From: Pseudogulbenkiania sp. MAI-1 | GTDB lineage: Bacteria > Pseudomonadota > Gammaproteobacteria > Burkholderiales > Chromobacteriaceae | Assembly: GCF_000527175.1 (NCBI RefSeq) | Contig: NZ_AZUR01000001.1 | Span: forward strand, 186,001 to 250,000 | DNA length: 64,000 nucleotides | Direction: 5' to 3' | Shown here: positions 28,150 through 38,744 of the stretch, piece by piece | Numbering within the stretch: the first letter of the stretch is position 1 | Layout of the letters: each line of letters opens with the position of its first letter | Program-made: the position numbers and the translations under genes | The notes under the pieces: model-generated | What the model saw: only the letters and a program-made list of their open reading frames with translations | What the model was told of the DNA's origin: nothing | Databases searched by the model: none

Positions 28150-29235
28150 GTGCTGCTTTGGCTGGCCGATTGGCTGAGTGATTACATCCGGGCGTTTGCC
28201 GTCTTCAATTACGTCACCCTGCGCGCGGTGATGGCGGCGCTGACCTCGCTCGGCATTTCGCTGTTGATGGGGCCGTGGGTGATCCGCCGCCTGACCGAAC
28301 TGAAAGTGGGGCAGGCGGTGCGCACCGACGGCCCGCAGACCCACCTGGTCAAATCCGGCACCCCGACCATGGGCGGCACGCTGATCCTGCTGGCGATCGG
28401 CCTGACCACGCTGCTGTGGGCCGACTGGAGCAACAAGTACGTCTGGCTGCTGCTGGCGGTACTGTTCGGCACCGGCGCCATCGGCTTCTACGACGACTGG
28501 CGCAAGGTGGTGTACCGCGACCCGAAAGGCATCTCGGCGCGCGCCAAGATGTTCTGGCAGTCGGCCATCGCCATCGGTGCCGGGGTGTTCCTGATCACCA
28601 CCGCCAAGCTGCCGGCGTCGACCGAATTCATCGTGCCGTTCTTCAAGAACATCGTCTATCCGCTGGGGGCGGTCGGTTTCGGCGTGCTGACCTATTTCGT
28701 CATCGTCGGCACCTCCAACGCCGTCAACCTGACCGACGGCCTGGACGGCCTCGCGGCGCTGCCGACGGTGCTGGTGGCCGGCGCCCTGGCGATCTTCGCC
28801 TACGTGGCCGGCAACGTCGTGTTCGCCCGTTACCTCGGCCTGCCGCACATTCCCGGCGCGCACGAAGTGGTGGTGTTCTGCGCCGCGATTTCCGGCGCCT
28901 GCCTGGGCTTCCTGTGGTTCAACGCCTACCCCGCACAGGTGTTCATGGGCGACGTCGGCGCGCTGGCGCTGGGCGCCGCGCTCGGCACCGTGGCGGTGAT
29001 CGTGCGCCAGGAGATCGTGCTGTTCATCATGGGCGGGCTGTTCGTGATGGAGGCGCTGTCGGTGATGATCCAGGTGGCCTCGTTCAAGCTCACCGGCAAG
29101 CGCGTGTTCCGCATGGCGCCGCTGCATCACCACTACGAGCTGAAGGGCTGGAAGGAGACGCAGGTGGTGGTGCGTTTCTGGATCATCACCATGATGCTGG
29201 TGCTGGCCGGCCTGTCCACCCTGAAACTGCGCTGA
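28150..29235 (+). CDS. mraY: phospho-MurNAc-pentapeptide-transferase (lipid I synthase)
   Basis: An inner-membrane enzyme of 361 residues and about ten helices that moves phospho-MurNAc-pentapeptide onto undecaprenyl phosphate. Conserved MraY segments are seen: [25 protein letters not shown] (with the catalytic aspartate pair), [38 protein letters not shown] and the histidine cluster in [12 protein letters not shown]. It starts at GTG with AAGGGGAG eight bases upstream. It is followed by murD after 10 bp. Confidence 0.98.
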   Translation: MLLWLADWLSDYIRAFAVFNYVTLRAVMAALTSLGISLLMGPWVIRRLTELKVGQAVRTDGPQTHLVKSGTPTMGGTLILLAIGLTTLLWADWSNKYVWLLLAVLFGTGAIGFYDDWRKVVYRDPKGISARAKMFWQSAIAIGAGVFLITTAKLPASTEFIVPFFKNIVYPLGAVGFGVLTYFVIVGTSNAVNLTDGLDGLAALPTVLVAGALAIFAYVAGNVVFARYLGLPHIPGAHEVVVFCAAISGACLGFLWFNAYPAQVFMGDVGALALGAALGTVAVIVRQEIVLFIMGGLFVMEALSVMIQVASFKLTGKRVFRMAPLHHHYELKGWKETQVVVRFWIITMMLVLAGLSTLKLR

Positions 29236-29245
29236 GGATAGCACC

Positions 29246-30613
29246 ATGCGCTTTGCCAACCGTCATATCGTCGTCGTCGGGCTCGGAGACACCGGCCTGT
29301 CCGCCGCGCGCTGGCTCGCCGCGCACGGCGCGACGGTCACCGTGGCCGACAGCCGCGACAACCCGCCCAACGCCGCGACCCTGGCCGAAACCCTGCCGGG
29401 CGTGACGTTGAAAACCGGTGCCTTCGACGAGACGACGTTCGCCGGCGCCGACATGCTGGTGGTGAGCCCCGGCGTGGCCGTGGCCACCCCGGCGATCGCC
29501 GCGTTCCGCCGCGCCGGCGGCGAGGTGGTGGGCGACGTCGAGCTGTTCGCACGCGCCATCGCCGGCTCGGGCAGCAAGGTCATCGCCATCACCGGCTCCA
29601 ACGGCAAGAGCACCGTCACCAGCCTGGTCGGCCACCTGTGCCAGCAGGCCGGGCTCGACACGGTGCTGGCCGGCAACATCGGCCTGCCGGTGCTCACCGC
29701 GCTGGCCGAGCGCGAAGCCAGCGGCAAGCGGCCCGACGTGTGGGTGCTGGAGCTGTCGAGCTTCCAGTTGGAAACCACGGTGAGCCTCAACGCCGACGCC
29801 GCCACCGTGCTTAACATCTCCGAGGATCACCTCGACCGCTACGCCGACCTGCTCGACTACGCCCACAGCAAGACCGCCATCTTCAACGGCGACGGCGTGC
29901 AGGTGCTCAATCGCGACGACGCGCTGGTGCGCGCCATGGTCCGCCCCGGCCACGCCCAGCGCTGGTTCTCGCTGAAGGAAGCCGCCGATTACGGCCTGCA
30001 GGAGGATGCCGGGCGCTACTGGCTGACGGTGGCCGGGCAGCCGGTGTTCGACTGCGCCGAGATGAGCCTGCAGGGCCTGCACAACGCCGCCAACGCGCTG
30101 GCCGCGCTGGCGCTGACCGAGGCCATCGGCCTGCCGCGCGCCGCCCTGCTGGCGGGCCTTAGGACCTTCAAGGGTCTGGCGCACCGCGTCGAATTCGTCG
30201 CCGAGGTGAACGGCGTGACTTACATCGACGACTCCAAGGGCACCAACGTCGGCGCCACCGAGGCGGCGCTCAACGGCATGACCCGGCCGGTGGTGCTGAT
30301 CGCCGGCGGCGACGGCAAGGGGCAGGATTTCGCGCCGTTGAAGCCGGCATGCGCGCGTATCGCCCGCGCCGTGGTGCTGATCGGCCGTGACGCCGGCAAG
30401 ATCCGTGCTGCGCTGGAGGGCCTCACCGTGCCGGTACTCGACTGCGCCACGCTGGAAGAGGCCACGCGCGCGGCGGCCAGGCTGGCACAGGCCGGCGACG
30501 TGGTGCTGCTGTCGCCGGCCTGCGCCAGCCTCGACATGTTCAGGAACTATGCCCATCGCGCCCAGGTGTTCATCGACAGCGTGCACGCCCTGGCCGGAGG
30601 GAGTGCCGCATGA
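29246..30613 (+). CDS. murD: UDP-MurNAc-L-alanine:D-glutamate ligase
   Basis: A protein of 455 residues that adds D-Glu to UDP-MurNAc-L-Ala in the cytoplasm. An N-terminal Rossmann-like domain ([30 protein letters not shown]) is followed by the ATP-binding loop ([19 protein letters not shown]), [20 protein letters not shown] and the C-terminal [17 protein letters not shown] and [12 protein letters not shown], which are MurD signatures. It overlaps the ftsW start by 4 bp. Confidence 0.98.
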   Translation: MRFANRHIVVVGLGDTGLSAARWLAAHGATVTVADSRDNPPNAATLAETLPGVTLKTGAFDETTFAGADMLVVSPGVAVATPAIAAFRRAGGEVVGDVELFARAIAGSGSKVIAITGSNGKSTVTSLVGHLCQQAGLDTVLAGNIGLPVLTALAEREASGKRPDVWVLELSSFQLETTVSLNADAATVLNISEDHLDRYADLLDYAHSKTAIFNGDGVQVLNRDDALVRAMVRPGHAQRWFSLKEAADYGLQEDAGRYWLTVAGQPVFDCAEMSLQGLHNAANALAALALTEAIGLPRAALLAGLRTFKGLAHRVEFVAEVNGVTYIDDSKGTNVGATEAALNGMTRPVVLIAGGDGKGQDFAPLKPACARIARAVVLIGRDAGKIRAALEGLTVPVLDCATLEEATRAAARLAQAGDVVLLSPACASLDMFRNYAHRAQVFIDSVHALAGGSAA

Positions 30614-31767
30614 TCGCCCACAGCGCCCGCCGTTATGCCCCGATCACGTCGTTCGACGAGGCGCTGGGCTGGGCGATCGCGCTGTTGCTGTCGATCAGCC
30701 TGGTGATGGTGTACTCGGCGTCGATCGCCTATGCCGAGGCGGATGCGGCGACGCAGAACCGTTACTACTACCTGATCCGCCACATGATCTTCATGACCAT
30801 CGGGCTTTGCGGTGGTTACCTGATGTTCCAGATCCCGACGGCGTTCTGGCAGAAGTACGCCGGCAAGATCTTCATCGTCGGACTGGTGCTGCTGGTGCTG
30901 GTGCTGATTCCGGGCATCGGCCGGGTGGTCAACGGTGCGCGGCGCTGGATCGGACTGTTCGTGATCAACCTGCAGCCGTCGGAAGTGATGAAGCTCGCCA
31001 CCGTGCTGTACGTGGCCGACTACACGGTGCGCAAGTCGCACAAGCTGCACAGCCTCAAGGAAGGCTTCGCCCCGGTGTTCGGCGCCATGGTGGTGGTGGC
31101 CTTCCTGCTGTTGCGCGAGCCGGACTTCGGCGCGCTGATGGTGGTGATGAGCATCGCCATGGGTTTGCTGTTTCTCGGCGGCATCAACATGCGCATATTC
31201 ACCGGGCTCGCCGGCATGGCGGCGGTGGCGGTGGCGCTGCTGATCGTCACCTCGCCGTACCGCCTGAAGCGGGTGCTGGGTTTTCTCGACCCGTGGGACG
31301 ATCCCTACGGCAAGGGCTATCAGCTGTCGCACTCGCTGATCGCCTTCGGTCGCGGCGAATGGTTCGGCGTGGGGCTGGGGGCCAGCGTGGAGAAGCTGTT
31401 CTACCTGCCGGAGGCGCACACCGACTTCATCATGGCGGTGATCGCCGAGGAGTTCGGCTTCGTCGGCATCCTGGTGGTGATCGGGCTCTACGCCTGGATC
31501 GTGCGCCGGGCGTTCCACATCGGCGTGGAGTCGAAGAAGCTGGAGCGCTACTACCAGGCGCTGGTGGCGCAGGGCATCGGCATCTGGATCGGCATCCAGA
31601 CCTTTTTCAACATCGGCGTGAACATGGGGTTGCTGCCGACCAAGGGCCTGACCCTGCCGCTGATGTCGTTCGGCGGCTCGGCGATGCTGTTGAACATGGT
31701 GGCGTTGGCGATCCTGCTGAGAGTGGATTTTGAAAATAGGCGAATTATGAGGGGCTATAAGGTTTAG
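30610..31767 (+). CDS. ftsW: septal peptidoglycan glycosyltransferase FtsW
   Basis: A SEDS-family membrane protein of 385 residues that polymerises lipid II at the septum with FtsI. Family segments: [14 protein letters not shown] in the first helix, [101 protein letters not shown] and [14 protein letters not shown]. It starts in the murD stop (ATGA). The last ten codons lie inside a 32-bp sequence that is repeated 124 bp downstream, and the stop codon sits in the loop of a 13-bp hairpin. Confidence 0.97.
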   Translation: MIAHSARRYAPITSFDEALGWAIALLLSISLVMVYSASIAYAEADAATQNRYYYLIRHMIFMTIGLCGGYLMFQIPTAFWQKYAGKIFIVGLVLLVLVLIPGIGRVVNGARRWIGLFVINLQPSEVMKLATVLYVADYTVRKSHKLHSLKEGFAPVFGAMVVVAFLLLREPDFGALMVVMSIAMGLLFLGGINMRIFTGLAGMAAVAVALLIVTSPYRLKRVLGFLDPWDDPYGKGYQLSHSLIAFGRGEWFGVGLGASVEKLFYLPEAHTDFIMAVIAEEFGFVGILVVIGLYAWIVRRAFHIGVESKKLERYYQALVAQGIGIWIGIQTFFNIGVNMGLLPTKGLTLPLMSFGGSAMLLNMVALAILLRVDFENRRIMRGYKV

Positions 31768-31894
31768 CCCCTCATAAAGCCACGCTGGAGGCGTGGCCAG
31801 GTACGAAGTACCGTGTTCGCCTATTTCTGCGAAGCTGGCCAAGAGGCCAGCGTAGCTAAAACGGCGAATTATGAGGGGCTATAAGGTTTAGCCC
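31739..31894. repeat. duplicated ftsW 3' end flanking a hairpin-rich insert before murG
   Basis: The 32 bp at 31739-31770, which include the end and stop of ftsW, recur exactly at 31863-31894. The first copy forms a perfect 13-bp hairpin with its right flank (TTATGAGGGGCTA 31745-31757 / TAGCCCCTCATAA 31765-31777). The second copy keeps only the inner part (GGGCTA/TAGCCC). The 92 bp between hold GGTAC-gaa-GTACC (31800-31812), GCTGGCC-AAGA-GGCCAGC (31834-31851), and GCCACGCTGG (31779-31788) pairing 9/10 with CCAGCGTAGC (31847-31856). AAATAGGCGAA (31734-31744) pairs exactly with TTCGCCTATTT (31816-31826). It looks like an inserted palindromic element or a segmental duplication. Confidence 0.75.
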
Positions 31895-31951
31895 GACTGT
31901 ATGACGACAGAGACCAGGTCGGCCGCAGGCCGGCCGGAAGCAAGAAAGACG

Positions 31952-33022
31952 ATGACGAAGCGAACGGTAATGGTGATGGCTGGTGGCACCGGGGGGCATA
32001 TTTTCCCGGGCCTGGCCGTGGCGCACGAACTGCAGGCCCGAGGCTGGACGGTGTTCTGGCTCGGCGCTGCCGGCGGCATGGAAACCCGCCTGGTGCCCCA
32101 GCACGGTTTCGCCATCGAGACGGTGACGATCGGCGGCCTGCGCGGCAACGGCCTCAAGCGCTGGCTGCTGTTGCCGTTCACGCTGACGGCGGCGCTCGCC
32201 AAGACCACGGCGGTCATCTTCCGGCGCCGCCCGGATATCGCGGTCGGTTTCGGCGGTTATACCGGTTTCCCCGGCGGGTTGATGAGCCGGTTTTTTTGGA
32301 AGCCGCTGGTGATCCACGAGCAGAACTCGGTGGCCGGCCTGACCAACAAGCTGCTGGCCCGCATCGCCAACCGCACCTTGTTCGCCTTCCCCAGCGCGTT
32401 TCCCGGCCAGGGCGGGCTGGTAGGCAACCCGGTGCGCGCCGAGATCGCCGCCGTGGCGGCGCCGCAGCAGCGTTTTGCTGGGCGTAGCGGCCCGTTGCGC
32501 CTGCTAGTGGTGGGCGGCAGCCTGGGCGCCAAGGTGTTCAACGACACGCTGCCGCAGGCGCTGGCGCAGATCCCGCCCGAACGGCGGCCGCTGGTGGTGC
32601 ATCAGGCCGGCGCCAAGCAGATCGAAGCCTTGAAGGACAACTATGCCAAGGCGGGGGTGAGCGCGGATTGCCGTGCCTTCATCGACGACATGGCGGCCGA
32701 GTATGCCGTCGCCGACCTGGTGATCTGCCGTGCCGGCGCGCTGACCGTGGCCGAGCTGGCGGCGGTGGGGGTGGGCAGCGTGCTGGTGCCGTACCCGTAC
32801 GCGGTGGACGATCACCAGACTGGCAACGCGCGCTACCTGGCTGACGCCGGCGCCGCGCGGCTGTTGCCGCAGAGCGAGCTCAGCGTGGCCGGACTGGTGG
32901 AGCTGTTGACGCAACTGACGCGCGAGGACTGTCTGGCCATGGCCAGCAAGGCGCGCGAACTGGCCATCGTCGATGCGGCGCAGCGCGTCGCCGACGTGTG
33001 CGAGGCCCTGGTACAAGAATGA
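31952..33022 (+). CDS. murG: undecaprenyldiphospho-MurNAc-pentapeptide GlcNAc transferase (lipid II synthase)
   Basis: A GT-B glycosyltransferase of 356 residues that adds GlcNAc to lipid I on the inner face of the membrane. The N-terminal [18 protein letters not shown] is the glycine-rich MurG motif; [36 protein letters not shown] and [11 protein letters not shown] also match. The ATG at 31952 is taken because it gives the family N-terminus directly; an ATG 51 bases earlier would add residues that look unlike MurG and lie just past the ftsW-derived repeat. This is the only wide gap (184 bp) within the mur part of the operon. Confidence 0.97.
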   Translation: MTKRTVMVMAGGTGGHIFPGLAVAHELQARGWTVFWLGAAGGMETRLVPQHGFAIETVTIGGLRGNGLKRWLLLPFTLTAALAKTTAVIFRRRPDIAVGFGGYTGFPGGLMSRFFWKPLVIHEQNSVAGLTNKLLARIANRTLFAFPSAFPGQGGLVGNPVRAEIAAVAAPQQRFAGRSGPLRLLVVGGSLGAKVFNDTLPQALAQIPPERRPLVVHQAGAKQIEALKDNYAKAGVSADCRAFIDDMAAEYAVADLVICRAGALTVAELAAVGVGSVLVPYPYAVDDHQTGNARYLADAGAARLLPQSELSVAGLVELLTQLTREDCLAMASKARELAIVDAAQRVADVCEALVQE

Positions 33023-33065
33023 CCGGCCGTTTTCCGGTGAAAGCGGCCCTGACGAGCGAGCAGCA

Positions 33066-34457
33066 ATGAAACACAGAGTCAAACATATTCATTTCGTCGG
33101 CATCGGCGGTGTCGGCATGTGCGGCATCGCCGAGGTGCTGCTGAACCTCGGCTACACCGTGTCCGGTTCCGACATGGCGGAGAGTGCCGCCACCAAACGC
33201 CTCACGGCGCAGGGTGCCGAGGTGCATTTCGGTCACGACGCCGCCTACATGCAGGGCGCCGACGTGGTGGTGACCTCGACCGCGGTTAAGGCCGACAACC
33301 CCGAGGTGGTGGAAGCCAAGGCGCGCCACATCCCGGTGATCCCGCGCGCCATGATGCTGGCTGAGCTGATGCGCTTCAAGCAGGGCATCGCCATCGCCGG
33401 CACCCACGGCAAGACCACCACCACCAGCCTGACGGCCTCGGTGCTGGCCGCGGCCGGGCTCGATCCGACCTTCGTCATCGGCGGCAAGCTGACCGCCGCC
33501 GGCACCAACGCCAAGCTCGGTTCCGGCGAGTTCCTGGTGGCCGAGGCCGACGAGTCGGACGCCTCGTTCCTGCATCTGACGCCGGTGATGGCGGTGGTGA
33601 CCAATATCGACGCCGACCACATGGATACCTACGAGCACAGCTTCGACAAGCTCAAGCAGGCCTTCGTCGACTTCCTGCACCGCCTGCCGTTCTACGGCCG
33701 CGCCGTGCTGTGCGTCGACGACGCCAACGTGCGCGAGATCCTGCCGCGCGTGACCAAGCCGGTGACCACCTACGGCTTTGCCGACGATGCCGACGTGCAG
33801 GCGGTCAACGTGCGTGCCGCCGGCGGCCAGATGCATTTCGACGTGGTGGCCAGAAACGGCAACGAGCTGCGCTTCCCGGTGGTGCTCAACCTGCCGGGGC
33901 GCCACAACGTGCTGAACGCCTTGTCGGCCATCGCCATCGGCCTGGAGTGCGGCGCCGAGGTGGCGTCGATCCAGCAGGGCCTGGCCGAATTCGCCGGCGT
34001 GGGCCGGCGCTTCCAGCGCTACGGCGAGGTGGCCTGTCCGTCCGGCGGGCACTTCACGTTGGTCGACGATTACGGCCACCATCCGGTGGAAATGGCCGCC
34101 ACGCTGGCGGCGGTGCGCGGCGCCTTCCCGGACCAGCGCCTGGTGCTGGCGTTCCAGCCGCACCGCTACACCCGCACCCGCGACCTGTTCGAGGACTTCG
34201 TCAAGGTGCTGTCGACAGTGGACGTGCTGCTGCTGGCCGAGGTCTACGCCGCCGGCGAGGCGCCGATTGTCGCCGCCGACGGCCGCGCGCTGTCCCGCGC
34301 CGTGCGCGTCACCGGCAAGGTCGAGCCGCTGTTCGTCGAGGCCATCGCGGACCTGCCGCAGGCCATCCTCGACACGGTGCGCGACGGCGACGTGGTGATC
34401 ACGATGGGGGCCGGCTCGATCGGCGCGGTACCGGGCAAGCTCGCGGCTCAACACTGA
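33066..34457 (+). CDS. murC: UDP-N-acetylmuramate:L-alanine ligase
   Basis: A Mur ligase of 463 residues that joins L-Ala to UDP-MurNAc, the first peptide step. Motifs: [21 protein letters not shown] (N-terminal nucleotide-sugar domain), [17 protein letters not shown] (ATP loop), [43 protein letters not shown] and [17 protein letters not shown]. It starts at ATG 33066, 43 bp after murG, with a GAGCGAGCAGCA leader. It is followed by ddlB. Confidence 0.98.
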   Translation: MKHRVKHIHFVGIGGVGMCGIAEVLLNLGYTVSGSDMAESAATKRLTAQGAEVHFGHDAAYMQGADVVVTSTAVKADNPEVVEAKARHIPVIPRAMMLAELMRFKQGIAIAGTHGKTTTTSLTASVLAAAGLDPTFVIGGKLTAAGTNAKLGSGEFLVAEADESDASFLHLTPVMAVVTNIDADHMDTYEHSFDKLKQAFVDFLHRLPFYGRAVLCVDDANVREILPRVTKPVTTYGFADDADVQAVNVRAAGGQMHFDVVARNGNELRFPVVLNLPGRHNVLNALSAIAIGLECGAEVASIQQGLAEFAGVGRRFQRYGEVACPSGGHFTLVDDYGHHPVEMAATLAAVRGAFPDQRLVLAFQPHRYTRTRDLFEDFVKVLSTVDVLLLAEVYAAGEAPIVAADGRALSRAVRVTGKVEPLFVEAIADLPQAILDTVRDGDVVITMGAGSIGAVPGKLAAQH

Positions 34458-34506
34458 GCGGACAAACGGCAAGAGATGCCCGGCTGCGGGCGCACAAGGA
34501 CAGACG

Positions 34507-35418
34507 ATGAAGCAGTACGGAAAAGTGGCAGTGATGATGGGCGGTACCTCGGCCGAGCGCGAGGTGTCGCTGATGAGCGGCGGCGGCGTGCTCAAGGCGC
34601 TGCAGAGCCAAGGCGTGGACGCGCACGCCTTCGACCCGGCCGAGAAGCCGCTCTCGGCGCTGAAGGATGAGGGCTTCGAGCGCGTGTTCATCGCGCTGCA
34701 CGGCCCGTTCGGCGAGGACGGCACGCTGCAGGGCGCGCTCGAGACCATGGGTGTGCCGTACACCGGCTGCGGTGTGATGGCCTCGGCCATCGGCATGGAC
34801 AAGTGGCGCACCAAGCTGCTGTGGCAGGGCGCCGGCCTGCCGATCCCGGCCTTCGTGCTGCTCGCCGACGACAGCGATTTCGCCGCAGTGGAAGCCGAAC
34901 TCGGCCTCCCGCTGTTCGTCAAGCCGGCCACCGAAGGCTCCAGCATCGGCGTGACCAAGGTGAAGCATCCGGGCGAGCTGCGCGCCGCCTACGAAGAGGC
35001 GCGCCGCTACGACAAGCTGGTGATCGCCGAGGCCTTCGTCGGTGGCGGCGAGTACACCTGCGCCATCATCGGCGACAAGGCGCTGCCGACCATCAAGATC
35101 GAGCCGGCCACCGAGTTCTACGACTACCAGGCCAAGTACTTCCGCGACGACACGGTGTACCGCTGCCCGTCCGGTCTGGCGCCGGAGGTGGAGCAGCGTG
35201 CGCGCGAACTGGCGCTGACCGCCTTCAATGTACTGGGCGGCCGCGGCTGGGGCCGGGTGGACTTCCTGATGGACGAGGCCGGCGGCATCTACCTCTTGGA
35301 GGTGAACACCGCGCCCGGCATGACCAGCCACAGCCTAGTGCCGATGGCGGCGCGGGTCGAGGGCCTGAGTTACGAGGAGCTGTGTCTGGCGATTCTGGAC
35401 ATGGCCCATGTGGGATAA
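34507..35418 (+). CDS. ddlB: D-alanine:D-alanine ligase B
   Basis: An ATP-grasp enzyme of 303 residues that makes D-Ala-D-Ala for MurF. The N-terminus [21 protein letters not shown], the [12 protein letters not shown] loop, [18 protein letters not shown] and the C-terminal [31 protein letters not shown] with its Mg-binding Asp/Glu/Asn are all as in DdlB. It has an AAGGA ribosome site. It overlaps ftsQ by 11 bp, the usual ddlB-ftsQ junction. Confidence 0.97.
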   Translation: MKQYGKVAVMMGGTSAEREVSLMSGGGVLKALQSQGVDAHAFDPAEKPLSALKDEGFERVFIALHGPFGEDGTLQGALETMGVPYTGCGVMASAIGMDKWRTKLLWQGAGLPIPAFVLLADDSDFAAVEAELGLPLFVKPATEGSSIGVTKVKHPGELRAAYEEARRYDKLVIAEAFVGGGEYTCAIIGDKALPTIKIEPATEFYDYQAKYFRDDTVYRCPSGLAPEVEQRARELALTAFNVLGGRGWGRVDFLMDEAGGIYLLEVNTAPGMTSHSLVPMAARVEGLSYEELCLAILDMAHVG

Positions 35419-36136
35419 CCACCGGGCGCTCAGGACCCTGGCGAATGGGCTGCTGGGGGGCTCGGTGATGATGGTGCTGTACGCGGCAGGATTCTGGCTC
35501 ACCCATTCGCCGGTGTTCCCGGTGAAGAAGATCCAGATCCAGGGCCAGATGAAGCGGGTGACGCCGGAGCAGTTGCGCTTCATTGCGGAACACGAGCTGT
35601 CCGGCACGTTCTTTACGCTGGACATCGACAAGACCCGGGCGGCGTTCGGCAAGCTGCCCTGGGTGCGCGAGGCCCAGGTGCGGCGCCAGTGGCCGGACAC
35701 GCTGCAGATCGAGGTGGAAGAGCACGTGGCGATCGCCCGCTGGGGCGAGAACGGTCTGGTCAACACCCGCGGCGAATGGTTCGACGCCGCCAGCGACCAG
35801 CCGCTGCCGGTGCTGTACGGCCCGGCCGGGGCGCAGAAGGACATGGTCGTGATGCTGGCGGCGCTGAGGCCGATCCTGCAGCCGGCCGGCTTGAAACCGC
35901 AGCGCCTCTGGCTGTCGCCGCGCCGGGCGTGGCGGGTGGAGATGGATAACGGCGTGCAGGTGGAACTGGGACGCGGCGAAGTGGAAAAACGCGCCGCCGT
36001 GTTCGCCGCGCACTGGAAGGGGACGCTGGCCGTGCTGCCGTACCGCATCGAGAGCGTGGACATGCGTTACCCCAATGGATTCGCCGTGCGGATGCCCGAT
36101 TACAAGGCGCCGCCGGCTCAGATACAGAAGCATTAA
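35408..36136 (+). CDS. ftsQ: cell division protein FtsQ
   Basis: A bitopic protein of 242 residues: short cytoplasmic part, one helix ([20 protein letters not shown]), a POTRA domain ([21 protein letters not shown] to [43 protein letters not shown]) and a beta domain ([22 protein letters not shown] onward). FtsQ recruits FtsL/FtsB and controls FtsWI. It overlaps ddlB at its start and is followed 16 bp later by ftsA. Confidence 0.95.
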   Translation: MWDNHRALRTLANGLLGGSVMMVLYAAGFWLTHSPVFPVKKIQIQGQMKRVTPEQLRFIAEHELSGTFFTLDIDKTRAAFGKLPWVREAQVRRQWPDTLQIEVEEHVAIARWGENGLVNTRGEWFDAASDQPLPVLYGPAGAQKDMVVMLAALRPILQPAGLKPQRLWLSPRRAWRVEMDNGVQVELGRGEVEKRAAVFAAHWKGTLAVLPYRIESVDMRYPNGFAVRMPDYKAPPAQIQKH

Positions 36137-36152
36137 GCAGTTGGAGCGACAG

Positions 36153-37394
36153 GTGAGCAAACCAAGAGAAAGCAAGAACATGCTGGTTGGCCTCGACATC
36201 GGCACGTCGAAGATCGTGGCGATCGTCGCGGAAGTCCTCGAGGACGGACAGCTCAACATCATCGGCATGGGGCAGACCCCGTCGCGCGGTCTGAAGCGCG
36301 GCATGGTGGTCAACATCGAGTCCACCGTGCAGGCCATCCAGCGCGCGCTGGAAGAGGCCGAACTGATGGCCGACTGCAAGATCCACGAGGTATTCACCGG
36401 CATCGCCGGCAGCCATATCAAGAGCGTCAACTCGCACGGCATGGTGGCGATCAAGGACCGCGAGGTGATGCAGATGGACATCGACCGGGTGATCGAGACC
36501 GCGCGCGCGGTGACGATTCCGCCCGATCACCAGGTGCTGCACATCCTGACTCAGGAATACAGCATCGACGGTCAGGAAGGCGTGCGCGAGCCGCTGGGCA
36601 TGAGCGGCGTGCGGCTGGAGGCCAAGGTGCACATCGTCACCGGCGCGGTGTCGGCGGCACAGAACGTCACCAAGTGCGTGCGGCGTTGCGGGCTGGAGAC
36701 CTCGGACCTGGTGCTGCAGCCGATGGCGTCGGCGCTGGCGGTGCTGTCCGAGGACGAGAAGGATCTCGGCGTGTGCCTGATCGACATCGGCGGCGGCACC
36801 ACCGACATCGCGGTGTACGCCAACGGCGCGATCCGCCACACCGCGGTGATCCCGATCGCCGGCGACCAGATCACCAACGACATCGCCATGGCCTTGCGCA
36901 CCCCGACCAAGGAGGCCGAGGACATCAAGATCCAGCACGGCGTGGCGCTGGTCAGCCTGGCCGATCCGGGCCAGATGATCGAAGTGCCGGGCGTGGGCGA
37001 GCGCGGGCCGCGCCAGATGTCGCGCGCGACGCTGGCCGAAGTGATCGAGCCGCGCGTAGAGGAACTCTTTCAATTGGTCCAGCAGGAGCTGCGCCGTTCC
37101 GGTTTCGAGGAAATGCTGTCGTCCGGCGTGGTGCTGACCGGCGGCGCCAGCCTGATGCCGGGCATGGTGGAACTGGCCGAAGAGGTGTTCCACCTGCCGG
37201 TGCGCATCGGCGTGCCGAAGTACGTCGGCGGCCTGGCCGAGGTGGTGAAGACGCCGCGCTTCTCCACCGGGGTCGGCCTGCTGCTGCACGGCAAGGAGCA
37301 GATTCACAGCAGCTACGCGGGGAACAAGACCGAGTCCGCCGGGCTCGGCCAGATGTTCTCGCGCATGAAGGCATGGTTTGCCGGCAATTTCTAA
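36153..37394 (+). CDS. ftsA: cell division protein FtsA
   Basis: An actin-like protein of 413 residues that tethers FtsZ to the membrane. ATP-site motifs are LVGLDIGTSKIVAIVAEV, CLIDIGGGTTDIAVYANG and VLTGGASLMPGMVELAEE. The 1C domain lies around QAIQRALEEAELMADCKI. The C-terminal amphipathic helix (QMFSRMKAWFAGNF) is the membrane-targeting sequence. The start is placed at GTG 36153, with GGAG six bases upstream; reading further upstream gives a proline/arginine-poor extension inside ftsQ. A 65-bp spacer separates it from ftsZ. Confidence 0.97.
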   Translation: MSKPRESKNMLVGLDIGTSKIVAIVAEVLEDGQLNIIGMGQTPSRGLKRGMVVNIESTVQAIQRALEEAELMADCKIHEVFTGIAGSHIKSVNSHGMVAIKDREVMQMDIDRVIETARAVTIPPDHQVLHILTQEYSIDGQEGVREPLGMSGVRLEAKVHIVTGAVSAAQNVTKCVRRCGLETSDLVLQPMASALAVLSEDEKDLGVCLIDIGGGTTDIAVYANGAIRHTAVIPIAGDQITNDIAMALRTPTKEAEDIKIQHGVALVSLADPGQMIEVPGVGERGPRQMSRATLAEVIEPRVEELFQLVQQELRRSGFEEMLSSGVVLTGGASLMPGMVELAEEVFHLPVRIGVPKYVGGLAEVVKTPRFSTGVGLLLHGKEQIHSSYAGNKTESAGLGQMFSRMKAWFAGNF

Positions 37395-37459
37395 AGCCGG
37401 AGCAGGACGGGCAGCAGTACAACGTTTGGGTTAGCTCATCTTTATTGAGGAGAGGGAAA

Positions 37460-38647
37460 ATGAGCACGATGGTATTCGAAGTGATGCAGGAGACCGCCCA
37501 AGAGGCGGTCATCAAGGTGATCGGCGTCGGCGGCGGCGGATGCAACGCCATCGACAACATGATCGACAACAATGTGCGCGGCGTCGAGTTCATCTGCGCC
37601 AACACCGACGCCCAGGCCTTGAAGCGCAACCGCGCGTCGCAGAAGCTGCAGCTGGGCACCAATCTGACCAAGGGCCTGGGCGCCGGCGCCAATCCGGAAG
37701 TGGGCCGCAGTGCCGCGCTGGAAGACCGCGAGCGCATCGCCGAGATGCTGCGCGGTTCCAATATGGTGTTCGTCACCGCCGGCATGGGCGGCGGCACCGG
37801 CACCGGGGCGGCCCCGGTGGTGGCCGAGGTGGCGCGCGAGCTGGGCATCCTGACCGTGGGCGTGGTGACGCGTCCGTTCGACCACGAGGGCAAGCGCCAG
37901 AAAGTGGCGCAGAACGGCATCGAGGACCTGAAGAAGCACGTCGATTCGCTGATCGTGATCCCCAACGAGAAGCTGATGGAAGTGCTGGGCGAAGACGTCA
38001 CCATGCGCGAAGCGTTCCGCGCCGCCGACGACGTGCTCAAGGGCGCCGTGGCCGGCATCGCCGAAGTGATCACCTGCCCGGGCCTGATCAACGTCGACTT
38101 CGCCGACGTGCGCACCGTGATGGGCGAGATGGGCCTGGCGATGATGGGCTCCGCCTACGCTTCCGGTATCGACCGCGCCCGCGTCGCCGCCGAGCAGGCC
38201 GTGGCCAGTCCGCTGCTCGACAACATCACGCTGGAAGGCGCGCGCGGCGTGCTGGTGAACATCTCCACCGCGCCAGGTTGCCTGAAGATGAGCGAGTATC
38301 GCGAGATCATGGGCATCGTGCGCCACTACGCCGACGAGGAGGCGCAGATCAAGTTCGGCACCGCCGAGGTGGAAGACATGCCGGAAGACACCATCCGCGT
38401 GACACTGATCGCCACCGGCCTCGGCAGCAAGAAAGCCGCGCCGCGCGAAGAGCGCCCGGAGTACATCAAGATCGTCAAGACCGGCACCGACGACCGCGTC
38501 GGCGACACGCTGAACTACGACGACTTCGATACCCCGGCCATCATGCGCCAGCGCGGCCGCCGTACCCCGACCTCGACCGACTTCTCCAATCCGGAGGTGA
38601 GCGAGTCGTATGACATCCCGGCCTTCCTGCGCAAGCAGGCGGACTGA
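37460..38647 (+). CDS. ftsZ: cell division protein FtsZ
   Basis: A tubulin-like GTPase of 395 residues that forms the Z-ring. The G-box GGGTGTG is at 110-116 (AGMGGGTGTGAAPVV), the N-terminal nucleotide loop is VIGVGGGGCNAIDNMI, and the T7 loop is NVDFADVRTVM with its catalytic Asp. After a short variable linker comes the C-terminal peptide YDIPAFLRKQ that binds FtsA and other partners. The ribosome site is strong (GAGGAGAGGG, ending four bases before the ATG). It is the last division gene before lpxC. Confidence 0.98.
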   Translation: MSTMVFEVMQETAQEAVIKVIGVGGGGCNAIDNMIDNNVRGVEFICANTDAQALKRNRASQKLQLGTNLTKGLGAGANPEVGRSAALEDRERIAEMLRGSNMVFVTAGMGGGTGTGAAPVVAEVARELGILTVGVVTRPFDHEGKRQKVAQNGIEDLKKHVDSLIVIPNEKLMEVLGEDVTMREAFRAADDVLKGAVAGIAEVITCPGLINVDFADVRTVMGEMGLAMMGSAYASGIDRARVAAEQAVASPLLDNITLEGARGVLVNISTAPGCLKMSEYREIMGIVRHYADEEAQIKFGTAEVEDMPEDTIRVTLIATGLGSKKAAPREERPEYIKIVKTGTDDRVGDTLNYDDFDTPAIMRQRGRRTPTSTDFSNPEVSESYDIPAFLRKQAD

Positions 38648-38702
38648 TTGTCATTGGCTATCCGTATGGTCGGATCAATCAATAAAGCATGGCAACCGGC
38701 TG

Positions 38703-38711
38703 TGCTAGAAT
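38703..38711 (+). promoter_or_regulatory. candidate lpxC promoter (extended -10)
   Basis: TGC-TAGAAT gives an extended -10 in the 97-bp ftsZ-lpxC spacer; the -35 is poor. A separate promoter for lpxC within the cluster is known in other proteobacteria. Transcription would start about 25 bases before the gene. Confidence 0.45.
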
Positions 38712-38744
38712 GAGCGCGTCCGGATAGCAGGTGGGAAGTCAGTG

